From NCBI GenBank assembly GCA_900314775.1, contig OMWM01000001.1:29233-93232 (forward strand): DNA of 64,000 nucleotides, given 5' to 3'. The stretch is from an uncultured Eubacteriales bacterium. GTDB taxonomy: Bacteria > Bacillota > Clostridia > Lachnospirales > Lachnospiraceae. Of the stretch, positions 1 through 8,591 are shown one piece after another. Every line of letters starts with the position of its first letter. The first letter of the stretch is position 1. The notes below the pieces were generated by a model. That model made no database searches and was not told the DNA's origin. It saw only the letters and a list, made by a program, of their open reading frames with translations. Both the position numbers and the translations under genes were made by a program.

Positions 1-121
1 TAGACATCTCATCATGGGAGAAGTCTTCGTTGATGTCTTCGCCAGTGTAAACTCTGTTAGGAGCTACAACACCTTTGATCTGGTCAATGATTTCCGGAGT
101 AATTGTGTTATAACCACTCAT
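1..121 (-). CDS. FAD-binding lactate/glycolate oxidase-type protein, N-terminal fragment
   Basis: Only the first 40 codons are in the window; the gene continues past the left edge. The readable start contains VYTGEDINEDFSHDEM, which resembles the N-terminus of LctD/GlcD flavoproteins, whose family oxidises lactate or glycolate and in several anaerobes forms an electron-bifurcating complex with EtfAB. The ATG at 121 has a GGAGG ribosome binding site at 131-135 with 9 bases spacing; another ATG 5 bases upstream runs straight into a stop. A lactate permease gene near 51 kb and the adjacent rnf genes fit a lactate-oxidising role, but the catalytic part is not visible. Confidence 0.6.
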   Translation of the reverse strand, partial: MSGYNTITPEIIDQIKGVVAPNRVYTGEDINEDFSHDEMS

Positions 122-173
122 ATCATTTGTCCTCCTATTCTTATTGAACATATTGTTCCTACTACTTTTATTA

Positions 174-202
174 ATTATAGATTATTCTGTATGTTTTGTC
201 CA
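174..202 (-). promoter_or_regulatory. Promoter of the LctD-like gene
   Basis: On the minus strand a -35 box TGGACA (197-202) and a -10 box TATAAT (174-179) are separated by exactly 17 bases. The transcript would start near 167, about 46 bases before the ATG at 121. It is the only clear promoter in the 250 bases between rnfB and this gene; the rest of that gap (203-300) is AT-rich with nothing else recognised. Confidence 0.7.
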
Positions 203-308
203 CTGAAAATTGAAATCCCTTGCTCTGAATCACAAACATTTATGTTAAACCAATATCAAACATGTAAATATGCACATCTTTATTAATATTTTTCCGCCGC
301 ATTAATGC

Positions 309-347
309 AAAAGTGCCATGCACCTCTTATTCAGAGATACATGGCAC
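309..347 (-). terminator. Probable terminator after rnfB
   Basis: GTGCCATG (313-320) and CATGGCAC (340-347) form an 8-bp perfect stem with a 19-base loop, followed on the minus strand by TTTT. It lies 25 bases after the rnfB stop. The loop is long and the T-tract short, so it may be moderate in strength. Confidence 0.5.
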
Positions 348-372
348 AAACTGCAATGCAATCAAGTCTTTA

Positions 373-1203
373 TTATTCTGCTGCCGGTGCTTCCGGAGCC
401 TTCGGCGCCTGCGCCTCAGCCTTGACAGCTGTCTTCGTAATTGCATTTCTAGGGCAGACAGCTGCGCACTCGCCGCAGTCAACGCACTTATCGTAATCGA
501 TAACAGCGTTGAAATTCACAACATGGATAGCGTCATGCTGGCATGTCTTCTGGCACTTCATACAGCCGATGCAGCTGACCTTGCAGACCTTGACCGCATC
601 CGGTCCCTTATCTGTATTGGAGCAGAGGACATGTGTCTTCTGGCCATAAGGAATCAGAGAAATGATGTGCTTCGGGCAGGTCTTTACGCAGATACCGCAT
701 CCTACGCAGCGGTCCTGATCGATCATGGCCATTCCGTCATGAACGATGATCGCTTTCTCAGGGCATGCAGCTGCGCAGTCGCCCTTGCCGAGACATCCGT
801 ATGCACAGGTGCTGTCACCGGCAAACATAAGGCTTGCTGCCTGACATGTGTTAACGCCAACATAATTCATCTTCGTACCTGCGTTCTCGCATGTACCGAA
901 GCAGTTAACCAGTGCAACCTTCTTGACCATCTCACCGGCTGTCTTGCCGAGGATCTCAGCACACTGCTGTGCTACTTCCTGTCCGCCAGGAGAGCAAAGG
1001 CCCGGCTCAGCTGTCCCTGCAGCCAGTGCAGCTGCATAGCCGTCGCAGCCGGAGAAACCGCAGGCACCGCAGTTAGCGCCCGGAAGGACTGCTCTGATCT
1101 TAACCTGTGTCTCATCAACAGGCACTGCAAATACAACCGATGCAACAGAGAGAAGAATACCGCATATAAGAGCAATAACCGCTACTAATATAATTCCTGA
1201 CAT
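373..1203 (-). CDS. rnfB: Rnf electron transport complex subunit B (polyferredoxin)
   Basis: RnfB is the cytoplasmic polyferredoxin that accepts electrons from reduced ferredoxin for the ion-translocating ferredoxin:NAD+ oxidoreductase. The 276-residue protein starts with one membrane anchor (about 4-27), then the Fe-S domain motif CGACGFSGC (about 45-53), then a long ferredoxin-like part with CVGCGICVKTCP, CIGCMKCQKTCQ and CVDCGECAAVCP plus a further cysteine-rich segment CLGKGDCAAACP. It ends in an Ala/Pro-rich tail. It is longer and richer in cluster motifs than the roughly 190-residue proteobacterial RnfB, as is usual in Clostridia. It is the last gene of rnfCDGEAB, 14 bases after rnfA, and is followed by a hairpin terminator. 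Confidence 0.96.
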   Translation of the reverse strand: MSGIILVAVIALICGILLSVASVVFAVPVDETQVKIRAVLPGANCGACGFSGCDGYAAALAAGTAEPGLCSPGGQEVAQQCAEILGKTAGEMVKKVALVNCFGTCENAGTKMNYVGVNTCQAASLMFAGDSTCAYGCLGKGDCAAACPEKAIIVHDGMAMIDQDRCVGCGICVKTCPKHIISLIPYGQKTHVLCSNTDKGPDAVKVCKVSCIGCMKCQKTCQHDAIHVVNFNAVIDYDKCVDCGECAAVCPRNAITKTAVKAEAQAPKAPEAPAAE

Positions 1204-1217
1204 ATTCTACCTCCCGA

Positions 1218-1820
1218 TCAGGTTCCGAAAATACCGTCTACAAGGCCGCCAAATCCGAGGAATGAGCAGGCAACGATAGCTGCAGATACCAGAACGATCG
1301 GAAGTCCCTGAAGAGATTTCGGGATGTTTGAAGTTTCAAGTCTCTCACGAACACCTGCGAAAAGTACCATGGCTACAAGATAGCCGACACCGGAACCGAT
1401 GGCGCTTACAATAGACTCAAGGAATGTATATCCCTCATCGATATTCAGTGTGGTGATACCGAGTACTGCGCAGTTGGTTGTGATCAGAGGAAGATAAATA
1501 CCAAGTGCCTGATAGAGAGGCGGCATATTCTTCTTCATGAAAGCTTCGATGAACTGAACCAGTGCTGCAATGATAAGGATGAATACCAGAGTCTGCAGAT
1601 AATCGATTCCGAGCGGAGTCAGAATCAGATGCTGAATCGGCCATGTTACAATCGAAGCAATGGTCATAACTACGATAACTGCAAGGCTCATGCTGACTGC
1701 AGTATCCAGCTTCTTGGAAACGCCGAGGAACGGGCAGATACCAAGGAAACGGCTTAATACGTAGTTATTGGTAAGAATCGAAGCAAGGAAAATTGAACAT
1801 AATGTAGCACCTAAACTCAT
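1218..1820 (-). CDS. rnfA: Rnf complex membrane subunit A
   Basis: RnfA is a six-helix integral membrane subunit of the Rnf complex, paired with RnfE around a membrane-embedded Fe-S centre. The 200-residue protein is hydrophobic throughout and carries the family segments LTNNYVLSRFLGICPFLG near the N-terminus and LPLITTNCAVLG in the middle, each with the conserved cysteine that helps ligate the intramembrane cluster. Length matches the family (about 190-200). The ATG overlaps the rnfE stop codon by one base (TAATG), so translation is probably coupled. Confidence 0.96.
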   Translation of the reverse strand: MSLGATLCSIFLASILTNNYVLSRFLGICPFLGVSKKLDTAVSMSLAVIVVMTIASIVTWPIQHLILTPLGIDYLQTLVFILIIAALVQFIEAFMKKNMPPLYQALGIYLPLITTNCAVLGITTLNIDEGYTFLESIVSAIGSGVGYLVAMVLFAGVRERLETSNIPKSLQGLPIVLVSAAIVACSFLGFGGLVDGIFGT

Positions 1821-2503
1821 TATTCAAGTCCTCCTTCCGATGTACGGCATGCATCTGCCTGCGGGCAGTTCATGCACTCAAGTGTTGTAGGCTCTTTGCC
1901 CTTGCCGTCGGCCATTCTGTTGAACCATGCAATCAGCATGCCGAATACGAAGAAGCCTCCTGGCGGGAGAATCAGAAGAATCATCGGCTGGATAACGCTT
2001 CCGTCATTGACAACAATGCCGAAGATGGAACCGTTGCCGATCAGCTCTCTGATGGAACCCATAAGTACAAGTGCAATTGTAAAGCCGATACCCATGCCGA
2101 GACCGTCGACTGCAGATGCAACGACGCCGTTCTTGCTGGCGAATGCCTCTGCACGGCCAAGGATGATACAGTTAACAACGATCAGCGGAAGGTAGATACC
2201 AAGCGCTGTATCGAGAGCCGGCATATAAGCCTTGACAAGCATCTCGATAATAGTTACGAATCCGGCAATGACCGTAATGAAGCAAGGGATACGGACACTG
2301 TCAGGAATAATCTTACGAAGCAGGGAAATAACGACATTGGAACCGATAAGAACCAGCGTTGCCGCTGCGCCCATGCCAAGGCCGTTCATAGCCTGCGTTG
2401 TTACAGCAAGTGTAGGGCAGGTACCCAGAACAAGACGGAGTACCGGGTTGTCCTTTACAAAACCGGCTGTAAAAATGGAGCCTAAACTTTGTTTTTTAGC
2501 CAT
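1820..2503 (-). CDS. rnfE: Rnf complex membrane subunit E
   Basis: RnfE is the RnfA paralogue in the membrane part of the Rnf ferredoxin:NAD+ oxidoreductase. The 227-residue protein has the conserved cysteine segments VLGTCPTLAVT (about 26-36) and LPLIVVNCIILGRAEAF (about 104-120) and six predicted membrane helices. Its C-terminus carries an additional hydrophilic tail with three cysteines (CMNCPQADAC), a common clostridial extension of unknown role. The gene lies 15 bases after rnfG and overlaps rnfA by one base. Confidence 0.96.
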   Translation of the reverse strand: MAKKQSLGSIFTAGFVKDNPVLRLVLGTCPTLAVTTQAMNGLGMGAAATLVLIGSNVVISLLRKIIPDSVRIPCFITVIAGFVTIIEMLVKAYMPALDTALGIYLPLIVVNCIILGRAEAFASKNGVVASAVDGLGMGIGFTIALVLMGSIRELIGNGSIFGIVVNDGSVIQPMILLILPPGGFFVFGMLIAWFNRMADGKGKEPTTLECMNCPQADACRTSEGGLE

Positions 2504-2518
2504 TCTTATACACCTCCG

Positions 2519-3076
2519 TTACTGTGTTACAGCTCTGTACTGAGCGACGCAGTCTGTAACATCGGCACATACCGCACGGGATGTGATGGTTGCACCGGAT
2601 ACAGCCTGAATTGTACCGCCGTCCTTGGTTACAGTATAAGTATCACCGTCAATGATCGCACCGTTGAACTGTGCTCTCTGGCTTACGCCATAATCATCTG
2701 TTCCAGCCCACTTAGCACCAAGACCTGCTGTCTCGGACTGCTCGGTAAGCTTGACACCGGTGATCTCACCGTTGCTGTCAATACCGACCATGCAGACAAC
2801 CTGTCCGCCGTATCCTTTGTTGGATGCGCTGAATACATAGCCTGCATCATTGGTAGCTTTGTAATATGTATAATCCGTTCCGTCCACAGTAACTGTCTCT
2901 TCGTCGAAACCGTCTGCCTCAGGAAGGACTTCCTGTCTGGAAGCAATATCCGATTGCTCTTTCTGCTCGGCAATCGCATCCTCTGTCTGATTATTGGTCA
3001 GGACGAGAAGAATGGTTGTGACTGTCGCGATCAGGAACAATCTGAGTGTAGGTCCACCTATTGTCTTTGCATTCAT
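2519..3076 (-). CDS. rnfG: Rnf complex subunit G (covalent FMN-binding)
   Basis: RnfG is anchored by one N-terminal helix (about 9-26) and exposes an FMN-binding domain on the outer face of the membrane. The flavin is bound covalently through the threonine of the SGAT motif, visible as AVSGATITSRAV near residues 158-169 of 185. Attachment is carried out by an ApbE-type flavin transferase, and one is encoded just upstream (5441-6505). The ATG overlaps the rnfD stop by four bases (ATGA), which suggests translational coupling. Confidence 0.96.
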   Translation of the reverse strand: MNAKTIGGPTLRLFLIATVTTILLVLTNNQTEDAIAEQKEQSDIASRQEVLPEADGFDEETVTVDGTDYTYYKATNDAGYVFSASNKGYGGQVVCMVGIDSNGEITGVKLTEQSETAGLGAKWAGTDDYGVSQRAQFNGAIIDGDTYTVTKDGGTIQAVSGATITSRAVCADVTDCVAQYRAVTQ

Positions 3077-4014
3077 TTCTTCTTTGCCTCCTTTACAACA
3101 CCAAACGGAAGCGGAATAGTCTTGCGCTCGATCAGCGGAACGATGATGTTCATGAGTACGATCGAGTAGGAAACACCTTCCGGAAGAGATGCAAATCTAC
3201 GGATCAGGATGGTCATGATACCCATGCAGAGTGCATAGATAACTTTGCCCTTATTGGTCAGCGGGCTTGTTACATAATCAGTAGCCATGAAGAAAGCACC
3301 GAGGAAAAGACCGCCGGAGAGGATCTGCATAACCGGATCAAGGCCGAGTGCTGCAGCGAGTACGAATACAACGCCGATGTAGACACAAGGGATGATCGGG
3401 GAGATCACATGCTTTACAATAAGGTAAATACCACCGATCAGCAGTGCAAGTGCACTTGTCTCGCCAAGGCAGCCGCCCGTGTTGCCGAGGAACATGTCAA
3501 GGTAAGACGGGAATGCCTGTCCTGCTTTGGAAAGTGCAAGCGGGGTAGCCGCTGTTACCGCATCGCTTGTATCGAAATTGGTTACCGGCCATGTCGTCAT
3601 CAGTACCGGGAAAGAGTTCATCAGTACGATACGGGCAAGAAGTGCCGGGTTAACAAAGTTCTGTCCGATGCCGCCGAACATCTGCTTTGCGATGATGATT
3701 GCAACACCGCCGCCGATAATCGGAACATAGAGCGGAACGCCTGAAGGAAGGTTGAAAGCAAGCAGAAGACCTGTTACGACAGCACTGAGGTCGCCGATGG
3801 TCTGCTCACGCTTCATGATCTTTCTGCACAGATACTCACACACAACACAAGTTGCTACGGAGACAACTTCGATCAGAAGTGCTCTGGCGCCGAAAAAGAT
3901 GATGGATGCTACCAGCGCAGGCATAAGTGCGATAATAACATCACGCATGATATTTTTCGTCTTTACAGGACTTGAAATATGTGGAGATGAAGAAACAAGT
4001 AACTTATTTTCCAT
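3073..4014 (-). CDS. rnfD: Rnf complex membrane subunit D (covalent FMN-binding)
   Basis: RnfD is a multi-helix membrane subunit that carries a second covalent FMN. The 313-residue protein has about nine hydrophobic segments and a VNPALLAR family segment. The likely flavin attachment site is the threonine in DAVTAATPLAL (about residue 157), which corresponds to the usual SGATPL motif but has TAAT instead of SGAT. This variant is useful for judging similar motifs in the surface protein at 12992-16003. The gene is 9 bases downstream of rnfC. Confidence 0.95.
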   Translation of the reverse strand: MENKLLVSSSPHISSPVKTKNIMRDVIIALMPALVASIIFFGARALLIEVVSVATCVVCEYLCRKIMKREQTIGDLSAVVTGLLLAFNLPSGVPLYVPIIGGGVAIIIAKQMFGGIGQNFVNPALLARIVLMNSFPVLMTTWPVTNFDTSDAVTAATPLALSKAGQAFPSYLDMFLGNTGGCLGETSALALLIGGIYLIVKHVISPIIPCVYIGVVFVLAAALGLDPVMQILSGGLFLGAFFMATDYVTSPLTNKGKVIYALCMGIMTILIRRFASLPEGVSYSIVLMNIIVPLIERKTIPLPFGVVKEAKKK

Positions 4015-4023
4015 TATTCACAC

Positions 4024-5361
4024 CTACTTTCCTGCATTTCTGACAAGTGTCTTGCCGATTCTGAATGCCTGAACCAGCTTTCTGTTGGCAGGACATACAT
4101 ATGCGCAGCAGCCGCACTCCATGCATGTCATGACATTAAGCTTCTTCAGAGCATCAACATCCTTATAGTTCACCGCATCTTCCATCTTCGTAGGCATCAG
4201 ACGCATCGGGCATGCATTGACGCAGCGTCCGCAGCGGATGCAGGAAGTCGGCTCATAGATCTTCGCTTCTTCTTCGTCGAAAGCAAGGAAAGCGTTGTTC
4301 TGCTTGAGAACAGGGAAGTCATCGGTCATCAGCGCCATACCCATCATAGGACCGCCGCTGATCAGCTTCGTCGGCTGCTTCTTGTAGCCGCCGCAGAAAT
4401 CCATGATATCCTTGATCTTCGTACCGATCAGAACACGTACGTTCTTAGGATTGGTTACGCAGTTGCCGTCAACTGTCACACGCTTGGTGGTAAGCGGAAT
4501 ACCTGTCTTGAGATAGCCGCCGAGGAAGCCGATTGAAGCAACGTTCATTACAACAACGCCTACATCTGCCGGCAGTTTTCCAGGCGGTACTTCACGTCCT
4601 GTGCAGGTATCGATGAGAACTTTCTCAGCACCCTGTGGATAACGTGCCGGAAGCTCCTCAACGCGGATATAATCGTAATCTTTGATCTTCTCTTTCATGA
4701 GGGCGATAGCCTTCGGCTTATTGTCCTCGATTCCGATAATAACCTGCTTGGCATCAAGACATTCCTTTACCTTCGTGATACCATAGATTACGTTCTCGTA
4801 ATTCTCAAGAATCTCGTGCTCATCGGCTGTGATGTAAGGCTCGCACTCTGCCGCATTGATAATCAGAGTATCGACCTTCTCCAGTACATCCGGTGCCGGG
4901 TTCAGCTTGATGTGCGTTGGGAAACCTGCGCCGCCGAGACCTACCAGGCCGGACTGCTTCACCGCTTCGATGAAATCTTCTCTCGAATTGATAACCGGCG
5001 GTTTGATGTTCGGATCAAGCGTCTGCTGTCCATCTGTCTCGATGACAACCGCTTTCGCTTTGGATCCGTTTGGCATTAAAACCGTATCGATTTTTTTGAC
5101 TGTTCCTGACACGCTGGAATGGATAATCGTTGACAGAAAGCCCGTGTTGGTTCCGATTACCGTACCGACATCGACGTGATCCTTGACCTTGACGGTCGGG
5201 GTACACGGCGCACCGATATGCATGGACATGACAATCTCAACAGTAGCCGGAACCGGCATTACCTCTGTCGGAGTGTCACTCGTATGCTTTCTGTGTGGTA
5301 CAGCTGCTCCGGGATATTTCACGAATCCCATGCGTGCAAGAAGACCTGATTGCTTTGCCAT
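4024..5361 (-). CDS. rnfC: Rnf complex subunit C (NADH/FMN and Fe-S)
   Basis: RnfC is the peripheral cytoplasmic subunit that exchanges electrons with NAD(H). It has an N-terminal RnfC-type barrel, a central NuoF-like NADH/FMN domain with GLVGLGGAGFPTH, and two C-terminal [4Fe-4S] motifs, CIRCGRCVNACP and CMECGCCAYVCP. The 445-residue length is typical. The start is the ATG at 5361 (MAKQSGLL), preceded by GAGGAGG; an ATG 30 bases further upstream has no good ribosome binding site. It is the first rnf gene and follows apbE by 79 bases that hold two small hairpins but no convincing T-tract. Confidence 0.96.
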   Translation of the reverse strand: MAKQSGLLARMGFVKYPGAAVPHRKHTSDTPTEVMPVPATVEIVMSMHIGAPCTPTVKVKDHVDVGTVIGTNTGFLSTIIHSSVSGTVKKIDTVLMPNGSKAKAVVIETDGQQTLDPNIKPPVINSREDFIEAVKQSGLVGLGGAGFPTHIKLNPAPDVLEKVDTLIINAAECEPYITADEHEILENYENVIYGITKVKECLDAKQVIIGIEDNKPKAIALMKEKIKDYDYIRVEELPARYPQGAEKVLIDTCTGREVPPGKLPADVGVVVMNVASIGFLGGYLKTGIPLTTKRVTVDGNCVTNPKNVRVLIGTKIKDIMDFCGGYKKQPTKLISGGPMMGMALMTDDFPVLKQNNAFLAFDEEEAKIYEPTSCIRCGRCVNACPMRLMPTKMEDAVNYKDVDALKKLNVMTCMECGCCAYVCPANRKLVQAFRIGKTLVRNAGK

Positions 5362-5440
5362 GTGAATCCTCCTCTTGTTTTTTTCGGACATTACAGTGTC
5401 CGGTTAATGTTAATATGACAGGGCGGTCACCACACACCGC

Positions 5441-6505
5441 CTAGTTATATTCACACAATTTATAGCCCTGATCCTCGCCGGAAAAGTCCATTGAGCCCAG
5501 GACATCATTGCTATTATACCAAACATTTTTGTCAGTATCAATAAAAATTGCCCCCACTTTGTATTTATTCGCAAGCGCCATGCCCTTATCCAGACCGAGT
5601 ACCATGCACGCTGTTGACAGGGCATCGGCCAGTGCACCGTCATCGCATATAATCGTCGTCTGCATCAGACCGCTGTCTGCAGGATAGCCGGTTTCGGGGT
5701 CTATGATGTGGTGATAGCGCTTCCCGTCCTGCTCAAAATAATGTTCATAATCGCCGGACGAGGAAATGCTGCAGTCGGTCACCGAAAGCATGGCAATCGT
5801 ATCATCTTCCTCGCCGCGCGGGTCGCGCAGGCCGATGTTGAAATAAGTGCCGTCCTGCTTCGTGCCGTACACCGCTATGGAACTGCCGGCTGAGATCAGC
5901 GCGCCGGACAGGTCCGACTGCCGGATGCTGTCCATGGCTTTCTGAATCGCGTAGCCCTTGCCGATCGCACCCAGCTCAACCTGCACATCCGGGTCCTGCG
6001 CCGACATCGTGCCCGCATCCGGATCGATCTGCAGCTTATCCATGCCGACATGGGCCAGTGCGCTGTCGATGTCCGCCTGGTCCGGCACGGTCAGCGAATT
6101 GATATCGAAATCCGCATCGCCGATCTTGTCAAAGCCCCAGACCTTTGTGAGCGGCAGGACCGTGATATCGAAGGCGCCTTCGCTGTCCTCGTTGACCTGC
6201 TGCGCCATTTCGATCAGATCGGAGATCTGCGAAATGTCCGCGGTATGGCTGCTGTTGAAATCGCTGATCACAGAGCCGTCCTCGCGCCAGGAGATCAGAT
6301 CGTTTTCATCGTATAATACAGATTCCGTGCTTTTCAGCATGCTGTCGGCATCATCGCCGAGCAGGCGGATGCTGAAAACCGTTCCCATGGTAAATATGGT
6401 GCTCTCCGCCTCGTCGGCCGCCGCGGAATAATCTTTTCCCGATGAGCAGGCCGCCAGAGGCAGAACCATACAGGCGGTCAGAACCGCCGCTGTCAGTTTT
6501 CTCAC
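5441..6505 (-). CDS. apbE: FAD:protein FMN transferase (ApbE family), lipoprotein
   Basis: The ApbE family moves FMN from FAD onto a threonine of target proteins outside the membrane. The protein begins with a signal peptide ending in a lipobox, LAAC, so it should be lipid-anchored. Family motifs are MGTVFSIRL, ELGAIGKGYA, YHHIIDPETGYPAD and DDGALADALSTA. The start is best read as the GTG at 6505, because the ATG four codons upstream overlaps the ribosome binding site GGAGG (6511-6515). It lies between ribH and rnfC, and its obvious substrates are RnfG and RnfD. A second ApbE is at 19137-20246. Confidence 0.93.
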   Translation of the reverse strand: MRKLTAAVLTACMVLPLAACSSGKDYSAAADEAESTIFTMGTVFSIRLLGDDADSMLKSTESVLYDENDLISWREDGSVISDFNSSHTADISQISDLIEMAQQVNEDSEGAFDITVLPLTKVWGFDKIGDADFDINSLTVPDQADIDSALAHVGMDKLQIDPDAGTMSAQDPDVQVELGAIGKGYAIQKAMDSIRQSDLSGALISAGSSIAVYGTKQDGTYFNIGLRDPRGEEDDTIAMLSVTDCSISSSGDYEHYFEQDGKRYHHIIDPETGYPADSGLMQTTIICDDGALADALSTACMVLGLDKGMALANKYKVGAIFIDTDKNVWYNSNDVLGSMDFSGEDQGYKLCEYN

Positions 6506-6518
6506 TGTTTCCTCCATA

Positions 6519-6554
6519 TAAAAAGAATGCCAATGATTGATGTCATTGACATTC
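6519..6554 (-). terminator. Intrinsic terminator between ribH and apbE
   Basis: A 12-bp stem, GAATGTCAATGA with TCATTGGCATTC (one G-U pair), encloses a 6-base loop and is followed by TTTTTAT on the minus strand. It lies between the ribH stop and the apbE ribosome binding site, so the riboflavin operon probably ends here. No good promoter was found between it and apbE, so the apbE-rnf genes may depend on read-through or on a promoter inside ribH. Confidence 0.75.
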
Positions 6555-6577
6555 TGCTGTATATTCTCTTTTCCGGA

Positions 6578-7042
6578 TCAATCCATGTTCTTCATGAGAT
6601 TGACCATCTCAATAGCGGATACCGCAACGTCTGCGCCCTTGTTGCCCGCCTTGGTGCCGGCTCTCTCGACAGCCTGCTGGATATTGTCTGTGGTGAGCAC
6701 GCCGAACATAACCGGTACGCCGGTCTGCAGGGAAACGGTTGCAACGCCCTTGGAAACTTCATTGCAGACATAGTCGTAATGGGAGGTCGCACCGCGGATA
6801 ACCGCGCCGAGTGCAAGAACGGCATCATACTTGCCGCTGCGTGCCATCTTCTGTGCCACTACCGGAATCTCAAATGCGCCCGGAACCCATGCGACGTCGA
6901 TGTCGCTGTCGGATACGCCGTGGCGGACAAGTGCATCCTGTGCGCCGCTCAGCAGCTTGGAGGTGATAAACTCATTAAAACGAGCTACCACAATGCCGAC
7001 CTTCATACCGTTGCCAATCAGTTTGCCTTCGATTACATTCAT
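6578..7042 (-). CDS. ribH: 6,7-dimethyl-8-ribityllumazine synthase
   Basis: RibH condenses 5-amino-6-ribitylaminouracil with 3,4-dihydroxy-2-butanone 4-phosphate, the penultimate step of riboflavin synthesis. The 154-residue protein matches the family length and shows [10 protein letters not shown] near the N-terminus, [14 protein letters not shown] containing the catalytic histidine (about residue 88), and [15 protein letters not shown] near the C-terminus. It is the last gene of the ribD-ribE-ribBA-ribH operon, 43 bases after ribBA and followed by a strong terminator. Confidence 0.96.
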   Translation of the reverse strand: MNVIEGKLIGNGMKVGIVVARFNEFITSKLLSGAQDALVRHGVSDSDIDVAWVPGAFEIPVVAQKMARSGKYDAVLALGAVIRGATSHYDYVCNEVSKGVATVSLQTGVPVMFGVLTTDNIQQAVERAGTKAGNKGADVAVSAIEMVNLMKNMD

Positions 7043-7085
7043 GATTTTATCTCCTTTTCTACTTTATATCAGATGGTTCTGGTTA

Positions 7086-8492
7086 TTATTTTTTATTTTT
7101 GTTTTTCTTTTTCTTCTTGTCAGATTTCTTATCAGACTTCTTAGCGTCTGCTTTCTTACTTTTCTTCGCTTCTGCTATCAGCTTCTCTTCGCGCGCTTCT
7201 TCCTGTTTTTCTTCCAATTTAAAATGTTCGCGGGCTACCTTCTTCTTCTCTTCTACCGCCTTCTCGATCTCTTCCTTCTTCTCCTCAGGAATCTGGTAGT
7301 TGAGCATGTGGCCCATCTTGTCCTGCTTGGTGAGCAGATAATAAGCGTCGGTCTTGCGCAGCTTCATCTGGATCGGCACGCGCTCGATGATCTTGAGGTC
7401 AAAGTCCTCAATGCCCTCGATCTTCTTCGGGTTGTTCGTCATCAGACGCAGCTCATGTACGCCGAGATCCTGGAGGATCTGGGAACCGATCGTGTAATCA
7501 CGCATATCCGGCGGGAAGCCGAGCATGACGTTCGCTTCAATGGTATCATAGCCCTGATCCTGCAGGTTGTAGGCACGGATCTTGTTGATCAGGCCGATGC
7601 CGCGGCCCTCCTGGCGCAGATAAAGCAGAACGCCTCTGCCTTCCTTCGCAATCATCTTCAGCGCCATGTCGAGCTGTTCGCCGCAGTCGCAGCGGGCGGA
7701 GCCAAACACATCGCCGGTCAGGCATTCGGAATGCACACGGCCGAGCACAGCCTTGCCGTCGCCGATCTCGCCCATGACAAGGGCAACATGGTGTTCCATT
7801 GTCAGCTTGTTGACATAGCCGTAGATCATGAAATCGCCGTATTTGGTCGGCAGCTTGGCCTTGGATACGCACTCAACCAGCTTCTCATGCTGTTTGCGGT
7901 AGCGGCGGAGCATGCCGGTCGTGGAAATTTTGAGACCGTGCTTCTTCGCAAATTTCATCAGATCATTGCGCCGCATCATATGGCCGTCATCTGCCATGAT
8001 CTCGCAGCACAGGCCGGCTTTTTTCAGGCCGGCGATCGTCATCAGATCCACCGTTGCCTCCGTGTGGCCGCCGCGCTCGAAGATACCGCCTTCGCGCGCA
8101 ATCAGCGGAAACATATGGCCAGGGCGGCGGAAATCGGATGGCTTCGCATCCTCTGCCACTGCCTTGATCGCTGTCACAGAACGCTCATAGGCGGAAATGC
8201 CGGTTGCCGTATCCTTGTAGTCAATCGATTCCGTAAAAGCGGTCTTGTGGTTGTCCGTGTTCTCCGGCACCATCATGTCGATGCCGAGTCTGTACATATA
8301 CTCCCTGTGCATAGGCATGCAGATCAGGCCTTTCGCATAGGTAGCCATGAAATTGATATTCTCCGGCGTCGCAAATTCTGCGGCGCAGATCACATCGCCT
8401 TCATTTTCTCTGTCTTCATCATCCTGCATAACGACGCATTTTCCTGCGCGGAGATCTTCGCAGATCTCCTCAATCGTATTAAAATCGCCCAT
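7086..8492 (-). CDS. ribBA: Bifunctional DHBP synthase / GTP cyclohydrolase II
   Basis: The N-terminal half makes 3,4-dihydroxy-2-butanone 4-phosphate (motifs [10 protein letters not shown] and RRPGHMFPL); the C-terminal half opens GTP (zinc cysteines in [14 protein letters not shown], then RQEGRGIGL and [16 protein letters not shown]). The start is the ATG at 8492 ([10 protein letters not shown]), 5 bases after GGAGG; an adjacent in-frame ATG is too close to the ribosome binding site. After the normal enzyme end near residue 385 comes an extra tail of roughly 80 residues, first a charged helix rich in Glu/Lys and then almost pure Lys/Asp/Asn ending [10 protein letters not shown]. That tail is not part of either catalytic domain. 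Confidence 0.94.
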   Translation of the reverse strand: MGDFNTIEEICEDLRAGKCVVMQDDEDRENEGDVICAAEFATPENINFMATYAKGLICMPMHREYMYRLGIDMMVPENTDNHKTAFTESIDYKDTATGISAYERSVTAIKAVAEDAKPSDFRRPGHMFPLIAREGGIFERGGHTEATVDLMTIAGLKKAGLCCEIMADDGHMMRRNDLMKFAKKHGLKISTTGMLRRYRKQHEKLVECVSKAKLPTKYGDFMIYGYVNKLTMEHHVALVMGEIGDGKAVLGRVHSECLTGDVFGSARCDCGEQLDMALKMIAKEGRGVLLYLRQEGRGIGLINKIRAYNLQDQGYDTIEANVMLGFPPDMRDYTIGSQILQDLGVHELRLMTNNPKKIEGIEDFDLKIIERVPIQMKLRKTDAYYLLTKQDKMGHMLNYQIPEEKKEEIEKAVEEKKKVAREHFKLEEKQEEAREEKLIAEAKKSKKADAKKSDKKSDKKKKKNKNKK

Positions 8493-8591
8493 CATGTCCT
8501 CCTGCGTAAATATTTGCTTTCCGAATCCGTCCGGCTGCCTGCAGCCGGCAGATTCGTGATCTTTCAAATGATTTTATAAAAAATGCGGTGT

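Noticed and set aside
5362..5440. Hairpins GGCGGT/ACCGCC and GGACA/TGTCC between apbE and rnfC as a terminator
   Set aside because: Neither is followed by a T-tract on the minus strand, so they are not convincing terminators; a processing role is possible but unsupported.
6831..8579. A plus-strand open frame of 582 codons opposite ribH and ribBA
   Set aside because: It has no family motifs, and its phenylalanine/leucine-rich start is the complement of the lysine-rich RibBA tail.
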